Positions 1 through 5,657 of a stretch of 7,696 nt of DNA are shown here, one piece after another; the stretch's first letter is position 1, and each line of letters opens with the position of its first letter. A program made the position numbers and the translations under genes. The stretch is from positions 1 to 7,696 of the forward strand of contig JASMME010000058.1 in assembly GCA_030748365.1 (NCBI GenBank). The letters are read 5' to 3'. Below the pieces are notes generated by a model that was not told the origin of the DNA, ran no database searches, and saw only the letters and a list, made by a program, of their open reading frames with translations. The stretch is from Lutibacter sp. Its GTDB lineage: Bacteria; Bacteroidota; Bacteroidia; Flavobacteriales; Flavobacteriaceae.

Positions 1-2
1 TG

Positions 3-458
3 CCGTCCCTGTTCTTTTTCATAATCATATTTAAATTTTTGCTCCGGAAGATTGAGATCTTTAGGACTAACAAAAAAATAATCACTCTTTTTAAATCATC
101 TAAGAAAGAAGATCTTATCAGTTTGGAGGATGTGGCGCTTTCAATGGAATCATCCCACCTCAATGACTCGGTTTGGGTCAAATATTCTGACTTGGTCAAC
201 CGTTATCCCTTGTTTAAGGAAGTGGCGGAGAAACAATTGTTAAAAACTGGCCATTTTCTTCAGAAAGAAGATTCATTAAGCTTATATTTGGTGCTTGTTA
301 AAGAAGTGCTTAGGAGAAACCAGGTAGCCCCGAAAAGTTATATCACACCTACGATAAAACAAATGATATTGCACCAGCGTAAAAAACGGTTGTTGCGAAC
401 GATAGAGGAGACCCTGGTGGACGATGCACAAAAAAACAAACAATTTGAAATTTATTAA
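3..458 (+). CDS. C-terminal part of a periplasmic PPIase-associated (SurA/PpiC-linked) protein, 5'-truncated by the window edge
   Basis: The reading frame is open to the left window edge, so this is the C-terminal part of a longer protein. The first in-frame start-like codon, a TTG at 39, is unlikely to be the real start. The visible ~150 residues are charged and helical. They contain a short D-S-V-W-V-K-Y-S-D-L stretch, then a basic helix (HQRKKRLLRTIEE), and end in NKQFEIY. From memory of flavobacterial genomes, this resembles the C-terminus of the ~280-residue exported proteins encoded directly upstream of SurA-like foldases and often labelled peptidyl-prolyl isomerase; they may assist outer-membrane protein folding. 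No parvulin catalytic core is visible in this part. The stop is followed after one base by the ATG of the next gene (TAAGATG), so the two are almost certainly co-transcribed. The first ~14 codons are unusually rich in Phe and Ile, so the frame at the extreme edge is less certain than the rest. Confidence 0.72.
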   Translation, partial: PSLFFFIIIFKFLLRKIEIFRTNKKIITLFKSSKKEDLISLEDVALSMESSHLNDSVWVKYSDLVNRYPLFKEVAEKQLLKTGHFLQKEDSLSLYLVLVKEVLRRNQVAPKSYITPTIKQMILHQRKKRLLRTIEETLVDDAQKNKQFEIY

Positions 459-459
459 G

Positions 460-1821
460 ATGTATAGAAACTGTATATTGTTGGCCTTTTTATGGGGCCT
501 TATTGGTATGAATGCCCAAGAAAGAGAAAAGATTGACGGTTTGGCTGTAGTTGTTGGCAAGAACATCGTACTAGATGCTGATATTGACAAGTTCAAGAAA
601 GAAATGCAACTTCAATCGGAAGAGAAGATTGAAATTAAGGATTGCGAGATTCTGGAAGAGATTATGACCCAAAAATTATTGGCGCACCATGCGGTGGTTG
701 ATAGTATAGAAGTGTCTGATGCAGAAGTAAATGGAGAGGTTGAGCGTAATATCTCCTACTTCAAGCAGCAGCTTGGGTCTATAGAAAAGGTATTGGAACT
801 CTACGGGTTTAACGACGAGGAGGACCTCAGGACTGAATTGACAGGTATTCAAAGGGAACAGTTGCTGATTCAGCGTGAACGGGCCAGTATTACTGAGGAA
901 ATAGATGTCACTCCTGAAGAGGTGAGGACCTATTTTAAAAATCTCGAACAAGCCAATGAATTGCCCGAGTTCAGTACCCAGATTGAATTGGCCCAGATTG
1001 TTCGGATTCTAAAGCCTTCAGAGGCCGAGACCGAGCGGGTTATCAGCAAGTTAAATACTATAAAAAAAGACATTGAAAATGGCTTTAGTTTTCGTTTAAA
1101 AGCCATTATGAATTCTGATGATCCCTCCGTATCGAGTTCAGGCCCAGGTGGTGGAGGCAAGTACACCATTACCCGGGAAAGCGGTTTTATAAGAGAATTT
1201 AAAGAGGTTGCTTTTAGTTTGGATGAGGGTGATGTTTCAGATCCGTTTGAATCTGGTTTTGGGTTTCATATCGTCCAGGTTGAAAAGATAAGAGGGCAGG
1301 AGCGCGATGTGCGACATATACTGATACAACCAAAAATAAAATCCGAAGAATTGCGCGCTTCTCTCGATGAATTGTCGGCGGTTAGGGAGGAGATTCTCTC
1401 TGGAAAGATTTCTTTCGAAGAAGCGGTAATAAAATATTCTGAAGACAAGGAAACAGTCAATAACAAAGGGCTTATCATGAATCCGCAGACCAATGATACC
1501 CGTTTTGACCTGACCCGTATGGATCCGAATCTCTACAATAGGGTAAGTAATTTGAAGTCTGAAGAGATTACACAGCCTTTTTATGAAGAGATCAGGGGTG
1601 GGGAAAAGATGCACAAATTAATCATGGTAAAATCAAGGGTAGCATCCCATATAGCATCATTTACCAAGGACTATGAAAAAATCCAGCAACTAACCCTTCA
1701 AAAGAAGCGTAAGGAGGCCCTTGAAAAATGGGCCCAGGACAAAATTTTTGATACCTATATCAAAATAAACGACCATTATAAAGGTTGTGATTTTGAAAAG
1801 AACTGGTTGAAAAAGAAATGA
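460..1821 (+). CDS. SurA-like periplasmic peptidyl-prolyl cis-trans isomerase (parvulin/PpiC family)
   Basis: A periplasmic foldase/chaperone expected to escort outer-membrane proteins and isomerise X-Pro bonds. From the ATG at 460 it has 453 residues. Residues 1-19 form a signal peptide: short basic n-region, hydrophobic core CILLAFLWGLIG, likely cleavage after MNA. A SurA-N-like helical chaperone region follows (about 24-155). A first parvulin domain (about 168-275) ends in the family's FGFH turn (267-270) and carries an unusual Gly-rich stretch, GPGGGG, at 228-233. A second parvulin domain (about 283-394) opens with the typical VRHILI strand (His286). A basic C-terminal helix closes the protein. 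SurA of E. coli (428 residues) has the same order. An alternative ATG at 424 would add 12 residues and overlap the upstream gene by 35 bases. I prefer 460 because of the stop-start junction TAAGATG and the compact signal peptide, but 424 is possible. I leave the symbol blank because orthology to surA is not proven. Confidence 0.93.
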   Translation: MYRNCILLAFLWGLIGMNAQEREKIDGLAVVVGKNIVLDADIDKFKKEMQLQSEEKIEIKDCEILEEIMTQKLLAHHAVVDSIEVSDAEVNGEVERNISYFKQQLGSIEKVLELYGFNDEEDLRTELTGIQREQLLIQRERASITEEIDVTPEEVRTYFKNLEQANELPEFSTQIELAQIVRILKPSEAETERVISKLNTIKKDIENGFSFRLKAIMNSDDPSVSSSGPGGGGKYTITRESGFIREFKEVAFSLDEGDVSDPFESGFGFHIVQVEKIRGQERDVRHILIQPKIKSEELRASLDELSAVREEILSGKISFEEAVIKYSEDKETVNNKGLIMNPQTNDTRFDLTRMDPNLYNRVSNLKSEEITQPFYEEIRGGEKMHKLIMVKSRVASHIASFTKDYEKIQQLTLQKKRKEALEKWAQDKIFDTYIKINDHYKGCDFEKNWLKKK

Positions 1822-1880
1822 TGACCATACCATGGCTTATTGGAGATGGTCCTAACATATACGACTCTTTATTGCACAGT

Positions 1881-1907
1881 AAAAAAGCCTTGAACAAGGC
1901 TTTTTTT
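1881..1907. terminator. Bidirectional intrinsic terminator between convergent genes
   Basis: AAAAAAGCCTT, a GAAC loop and AAGGCTTTTTT form an 11-bp perfect stem with a GC-containing core, an A-run on the left and a T-run on the right. Read on the plus strand it ends the foldase operon (stop at 1821). Read on the minus strand it ends rsmD, whose stop lies only 7 bases away (1915-1917). Both directions give a hairpin followed by a U-tract, so one element can serve both transcripts. Confidence 0.85.
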
Positions 1908-1914
1908 AGGCCGT

Positions 1915-2451
1915 TTATTTTTCGAAAAAATCAAACATATTACCACCGTATTTTTTTGAAAAGGCATGCTTTGGTAAGTGGTCTAGTTTTGTTCTTTTTG
2001 AATGCTCTATAATCAACAGGCCATCCTTTGCCAGGAGATCTCTATCAAAAACACCAGAGACGATTGCTTCAAATTGTGCTCCGGTGAAGTCATAAGGCGG
2101 ATCAGCAAAGATAAGATCGAATTTTGACCCTGCCTTCGATAGAAAAGTATAGACATCACTGCCAACGGTTTGGATGTTTAGGTCCAGGGCATCAGCAGTT
2201 TTTTTAATATACTTGATACAAGCTCGGTGACTGTCCACGGCTGTAATATCCTGGGTGCCCCTGGAAGCAAACTCAATACTGATATTTCCCGTTCCTGAAA
2301 ACAGGTCTAACACCTTGATACTGTCGAAGTAATACCGGTTGTTGATGATGTTGAACAAGGCTTCTTTAGCCATATCCGTAGTAGGCCTTACCGGCAGGTT
2401 TTTAGGCGCTTGTAAACGTTTGTTTTTATAGAGTCCTGAAATGATTCTCAT
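1915..2451 (-). CDS. rsmD: 16S rRNA (guanine(966)-N(2))-methyltransferase RsmD
   Basis: A cytoplasmic S-adenosylmethionine-dependent enzyme that methylates N2 of G966 in 16S rRNA during 30S assembly. The 178-residue length is close to the family norm (E. coli RsmD, 198). Seen in order: N-terminal MRIISG followed by VRPTTD (21-26) and a K-E-A-L-F-N-I segment, all typical of RsmD; the SAM-binding motif I VLDLFSGTGN (47-56); the acidic strand end AVD (71-73) that normally contacts the SAM ribose; and the catalytic motif IV DPPY (117-120), which positions the target amino group. It is the last gene of a three-gene minus-strand operon and begins 7 bases after the stop of the DUF3822 gene, so translation may be coupled. 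It has no promoter of its own that I can see and ends at the shared hairpin terminator. The frame is intact and no key residue is missing. Confidence 0.95.
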   Translation of the reverse strand: MRIISGLYKNKRLQAPKNLPVRPTTDMAKEALFNIINNRYYFDSIKVLDLFSGTGNISIEFASRGTQDITAVDSHRACIKYIKKTADALDLNIQTVGSDVYTFLSKAGSKFDLIFADPPYDFTGAQFEAIVSGVFDRDLLAKDGLLIIEHSKRTKLDHLPKHAFSKKYGGNMFDFFEK

Positions 2452-2458
2452 GGTCGTT

Positions 2459-3307
2459 TTACAAGGAGTTTAACAAGGTGAAATGGGCGTGTTTTGAGCC
2501 GTATTTTTCGGCGTTTACAGGTCGTTTGTCCGGTTCGTAAAACGAGATATTCCTAATGTATTGATAGGCGATTGTATATAAGTCAGATTCTTTTTCTATG
2601 TCACCGAGTAAGACCAATGAAAATTCTTCGGGATTGAGCGAGAGTTGTTCAGCCGTAAACAGCAGGTGGTATATAAAATCTTCCTTGGTGTTGAAATCAA
2701 TACTGTTGAACAGTTTCAATTGCTTGTCTACCAACACCACAATCTCGAAATGTGTATGAAGGACATTGACAAAGCAAAAAGTTCCCTCACAGTTTTTATA
2801 GGCCTTAAGAAGGGTTTCTATCAGTACTGTCGAGGAGTGTTTATAGGTAAACACATCATATTTATCAATCAGAAAATTGTTGACATTGACAAAGGGAATA
2901 TACACGTTTACCATGTCGGTATTGGCAATATCATCATAAGTGATATAATCATTTTCAAGCAATTTTACGGTGTACTTTAGGTAGCTACCAAGCTGTTCTT
3001 TGTCAAAGAGCGGTTTGGGTACCGGGCTAACTAGCTTATTGCAGTGGGTAATGCTGACATCAGCGTATGCTGGTTGAAGCAATGGTTCTTGCTCAAAAAG
3101 CTGTTTGATGAGTTCCAAGTGCTGTCTATCGGTAACAGTCTGCTTGCTTTCAAACTCAAAAGTAGTCAGCGCCGTGATTTCTTTAGCTCTCTTGTTGTAG
3201 ATGCAAAAAGAAAATCCATCCAAACTGAGTTGGATGGATATATGCTGTTCCTTCAGTTTTGTGAAGTCTAGGTTAGGATTCGTTATTTTTCTTATCTCCC
3301 TTATCAT
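2459..3307 (-). CDS. DUF3822 family protein (conserved Bacteroidota protein, possible actin-like fold)
   Basis: A 282-residue soluble protein with no signal peptide or membrane segment. I assign it to DUF3822 from its overall pattern and its place directly upstream of rsmD, a common arrangement in Bacteroidota; its function is unknown. Visible pattern: an N-terminal beta-hairpin SIQLSLDGFSFCIY (24-37), a middle helical part with VSPVPKPLFD (93-102), then a second set of strands (FCFVNVLHTHFEIVVLVD, 177-194), a hairpin KLFNSIDF (198-205), a helix, and a strand ending LVLLGD (231-236). A duplicated layout of a hairpin followed by helices resembles the ASKHA (actin/Hsp70/PilM) fold, but I see no convincing phosphate-binding glycines, so ATP binding is doubtful. 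That fold is an inference. The ATG at 3307 lies inside the end of the upstream gene (35-base overlap); no later in-frame start comes before the conserved N-terminal strand, which supports the long overlap. Confidence 0.85.
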   Translation of the reverse strand: MIREIRKITNPNLDFTKLKEQHISIQLSLDGFSFCIYNKRAKEITALTTFEFESKQTVTDRQHLELIKQLFEQEPLLQPAYADVSITHCNKLVSPVPKPLFDKEQLGSYLKYTVKLLENDYITYDDIANTDMVNVYIPFVNVNNFLIDKYDVFTYKHSSTVLIETLLKAYKNCEGTFCFVNVLHTHFEIVVLVDKQLKLFNSIDFNTKEDFIYHLLFTAEQLSLNPEEFSLVLLGDIEKESDLYTIAYQYIRNISFYEPDKRPVNAEKYGSKHAHFTLLNSL

Positions 3308-4007
3308 AAAATGGGGGCCAATTTCCGTCTTCGCTTACTTCAGATAAAGAACCTACCCTAAGGTATTCACCCCTTACCTCTTCACCACCAATGGCTTCTT
3401 TTTCCTGTTTTACCAAATTTATATCCATGTCTTCTAAGATCAGACCTTTGTCAACTTTTATCTCAAAGACAGCAGCCCTAAGACCGGCGATTTTCTCTAC
3501 TTCACCGATGTCGATTTTAAATTGTTCATCCGTACCGGGTATCTGAAGCATGTTCTGGTAGTCTCTTCCAACAAAAGAGGCCCGTACATCTTCATAGCCG
3601 ATTGTGTCGACTACGCGTTCTTCTATTTCTTTGGTGATACCACCTCCCAGTCGGATCGTTTTGGGTACGTTTCGCGTTTGGGTCAAAGCGTATTGGGCGG
3701 TATCAATAAATTGTATAAGATGCTCACCGTTGCTGTTATACTTACCAGTTACTTTCTTGTGAGCAACCTGTGCATCTCTTAGTAATTTCAGGTTTTTGAT
3801 AACTTTGGCATACCGCACTTTCTTTTCCTTATTGAAGTTGATCGGTTTTAAAATTTCAGCATAAATTTTAAAAGCCAAAAATGCCGCCATAATTAGCAAG
3901 GCTGTGGATACCATCCAGTGTGACTTCTTGGGTATGTAATTTACAATCAGATAGGCAGCCGCTCCTGTCAAAACAATACTCGCAATGATGATCAAAAATG
4001 TTGTCAT
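3273..4007 (-). CDS. Conserved membrane protein of unknown function, two N-terminal transmembrane helices
   Basis: A 244-residue protein, first gene of the minus-strand operon with DUF3822 and rsmD. Residues 3-23 (FLIIIASIVLTGAAAYLIV) and about 31-50 (WMVSTALLIMAAFLAFKIYA) are hydrophobic helices separated by a short basic loop (PKKSH). The remaining ~190 residues are polar. The segment just after the second helix (about 64-105) reads YAKVIKNLKLLRDAQVAHKK, then TGKY and a leucine/phenylalanine-rich helix. This is reminiscent of pilin-like proteins, where a membrane helix runs into A-x-x-A-Y-K-x-x-x-G-x-Y, but no prepilin cleavage site is visible. No catalytic motif is recognised. I believe it belongs to a Bacteroidota-specific uncharacterised family usually found beside DUF3822 and rsmD; that is recollection, not a search. 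Its leader carries an exact TAnnTTTG promoter box, so it sets expression of the whole operon. Confidence 0.82.
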   Translation of the reverse strand: MTTFLIIIASIVLTGAAAYLIVNYIPKKSHWMVSTALLIMAAFLAFKIYAEILKPINFNKEKKVRYAKVIKNLKLLRDAQVAHKKVTGKYNSNGEHLIQFIDTAQYALTQTRNVPKTIRLGGGITKEIEERVVDTIGYEDVRASFVGRDYQNMLQIPGTDEQFKIDIGEVEKIAGLRAAVFEIKVDKGLILEDMDINLVKQEKEAIGGEEVRGEYLRVGSLSEVSEDGNWPPFYDKGDKKNNES

Positions 4008-4040
4008 TATGTATTTATGTATTTTGTGAATCTACGTACG

Positions 4041-4072
4041 CAAATCTACAATTTTTTTTTAATGGGAAAAAC
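4041..4072 (-). promoter_or_regulatory. Promoter of the membrane protein-DUF3822-rsmD operon (Bacteroidota sigma-A type)
   Basis: On the minus strand, TAGATTTG (plus positions 4041-4048) is an exact match to the Bacteroidota -7 element TAnnTTTG. About 18 bases upstream of it is GTTTTT (4067-4072), a weak stand-in for the -33 TTTG/TTG element. Transcription would start near 4035 and give a leader of about 28 bases, AT-rich with no clear Shine-Dalgarno sequence, which is usual for this phylum. Confidence 0.6.
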
Positions 4073-4101
4073 TTTTCAGCACAAATCAATTTGTATATTT
4101 G
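4073..4101 (+). promoter_or_regulatory. Promoter of the RecD-like helicase gene (Bacteroidota sigma-A type)
   Basis: TATATTTG at 4094-4101 matches the -7 consensus TAnnTTTG exactly. Sixteen bases upstream, TTTTC (4073-4077) could act as a poor -33 element. The start of transcription would fall near 4106-4108, leaving only about 10 bases before the ATG at 4117. The in-frame TTG at 4099 lies inside the -7 box, which argues against it as the start codon. Confidence 0.58.
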
Positions 4102-4116
4102 ACATTTGGTATACCG

Positions 4117-5544
4117 ATGCGAAAGACCCCTTCAGAATTTTATGGTGACCTTGTAGAAAAGTGCCCGTTTACCCCTACACCGTCACAGGATATACTGCTT
4201 TCCAGACTCGCTGATTTCGTGTTTGATAAAAACAATAAGTCCTTGTTCTTAATCAGGGGCTATGCCGGTACGGGTAAAACAACCCTTATCAGTACCCTGG
4301 TAAACAATCTCTGGCGTTCTGGTACCAAGGCAGTGCTTATGGCTCCTACAGGAAGGGCTGCCAAAGTAATTTCAGGCTATTCTAAAAGGCCCGCTTTCAC
4401 CATTCACAAAAAAATTTATCACCCTCGTAAGAACAAGGGGGGAGGCGTTCAATTTGTACTGCAAACCAATAAGCATACCAATACCCTCTTTTTTGTAGAC
4501 GAAGCTTCAATGATACCCGATGCGCCCCTGCGTTCAAAATTGTTTGAAAATGGTTCCTTACTGGATGACCTAATTTCTTATGTGTACAGCGGCGCCCGGT
4601 GTAAATTGGTGTTGATAGGGGATACGGCACAATTGCCTCCAGTAAAGTTACAAATCAGCCCAGCCCTGGATCGGGACAAACTGACTTTTACCTATCAAAA
4701 GGACGTCAGCGAAGTTGAATTGCAGGAAGTGATGCGCCAGCACCAGGATGCGGGCATTCTTGTCAATGCGACGGCCCTGCGAATTCTCATAGCCAACAAG
4801 GCAGCAATGCCTTTTCAGTTTCAGCTCGGTTTTCCAGACCTAATCAGACTGATAGACGGTTACGAAATCCAGGAGGCCATTCAAGATGCTTATGATGATG
4901 CCGGGGTAGAGGATACGGCCTTTATTGTACGATCCAACAAAAGGGCCAATCTTTACAATCAACAGATAAGAAGTAAAATACGCGGTCTGGACAGTGAAAT
5001 TGCCACCGGAGACTATGTCATGGTAGTGAAAAATAATTATTTTTGGTTAAAGGACTCTAGCGAAGCTGGTTTTATTGCCAATGGTGATATTTGCGAACTG
5101 TTGGAGATTTTTTCCACCAAAGAATTGTATGGATTCCGTTTTGCGGAAGTAAAGGTCCGAATGATTGACTACCCAAACCAGCCACCCTTTGAAACCGTAT
5201 TGTTGTTGGATACCCTACAGACTGAAACCCCTTCATTGTCCTACGAGGACAACAACAGGCTGTATCAGGAAGTTGCCAAAGATTTTGAAGGAGAAAGGTC
5301 AAAGTACAAGCAACTTCAAGGGATTAAAAAGAACCGTTTTTTCAATGCCTTGCAGGTCAAATTTTCCTATGCGATGACCTGTCATAAATCCCAGGGCGGT
5401 CAGTGGAAAACCGTATTTGTAGAGCAGCCTTATCTCCCCGAAGGCCAAAATATTGATTATTTGCGATGGCTCTATACAGCCTTGACACGTGCACAAGAAA
5501 AAATGTACCTTATCGGTTTTAAGGACGATTGTTTTAGTGAATAG
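4117..5544 (+). CDS. Short RecD2-like ATP-dependent DNA helicase (SF1B)
   Basis: A 475-residue superfamily 1B helicase, expected to use ATP hydrolysis to move 5' to 3' on single-stranded DNA in repair or recombination. Motifs in order: TPSQ (Q-like, about 21-24); Walker A GYAGTGKTT (48-56); motif Ia APTGRAAKV (76-84); Walker B FVDEASM (126-132); motif III LIGDTAQLPPV (166-176); EVMRQ (204-208), carrying the motif IV arginine; and a C-terminal UvrD_C_2-type region with FSYAMTCHKSQGGQW (416-430) and motif VI LYTALTRA (452-459). All core motifs look intact. It is much shorter than typical RecD2 (about 720 residues): the N-terminal OB and helix-hairpin-helix domains are absent and the helicase core begins almost at the start. 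No RecB or RecC partner is visible here. I chose the ATG at 4117 over an in-frame TTG at 4099 because the latter sits within the predicted -7 promoter element. It is transcribed divergently from the rsmD operon. Confidence 0.93.
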   Translation: MRKTPSEFYGDLVEKCPFTPTPSQDILLSRLADFVFDKNNKSLFLIRGYAGTGKTTLISTLVNNLWRSGTKAVLMAPTGRAAKVISGYSKRPAFTIHKKIYHPRKNKGGGVQFVLQTNKHTNTLFFVDEASMIPDAPLRSKLFENGSLLDDLISYVYSGARCKLVLIGDTAQLPPVKLQISPALDRDKLTFTYQKDVSEVELQEVMRQHQDAGILVNATALRILIANKAAMPFQFQLGFPDLIRLIDGYEIQEAIQDAYDDAGVEDTAFIVRSNKRANLYNQQIRSKIRGLDSEIATGDYVMVVKNNYFWLKDSSEAGFIANGDICELLEIFSTKELYGFRFAEVKVRMIDYPNQPPFETVLLLDTLQTETPSLSYEDNNRLYQEVAKDFEGERSKYKQLQGIKKNRFFNALQVKFSYAMTCHKSQGGQWKTVFVEQPYLPEGQNIDYLRWLYTALTRAQEKMYLIGFKDDCFSE

Positions 5545-5560
5545 ACAGGCAGGGATATTA

Positions 5561-5589
5561 TTGGCGGACTGTTTATGGGTGTATATTTT
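5561..5589 (+). promoter_or_regulatory. Possible promoter of the oligopeptidase gene
   Basis: In the 113-base gap between the helicase stop and the peptidase ATG, TTG (5561-5563) and TATATTTT (5582-5589) are 18 bases apart. This fits the Bacteroidota pattern TTG-N17-23-TAnnTTTG with the last base of the -7 box changed. A second, weaker -7-like box, TATTTTTA, lies at 5624-5631 without a recognisable -33 element. No convincing intrinsic terminator for the helicase gene is visible here, so read-through from the helicase is also possible. Confidence 0.3.
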
Positions 5590-5657
5590 ACATTTTTTAA
5601 CAGAATCACACGTATAAATAAGTTATTTTTACAACCTGTAGAATCCCTGATTGTCGC

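Noticed and set aside
1823..1851. GACCAT ... ATGGTC inverted repeat after the foldase stop
   Set aside because: A 6-bp stem with a 17-base loop and no following T-run is too weak for a terminator or a riboregulator. The hairpin at 1881-1907 is far stronger.
1818..2012. A 64-codon plus-strand ORF between the foldase and rsmD
   Set aside because: It overlaps the foldase stop, runs through the terminator hairpin and continues antisense to rsmD. It has no recognisable domain and is a chance frame.
5630..5640. TACA-ACC-TGTA small palindrome upstream of ptrB as a possible operator
   Set aside because: A four-base half-site is not significant in AT-rich DNA and there is no second copy nearby.
5550..5649. 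Inverted repeat CAGGGAT ... ATCCCTG flanking the helicase-peptidase gap
   Set aside because: Only 7 bases match, with an 86-base spacer and no further symmetry. A match this short is expected fairly often by chance in a region of this size, and there is no insertion-sequence or attachment-site context.
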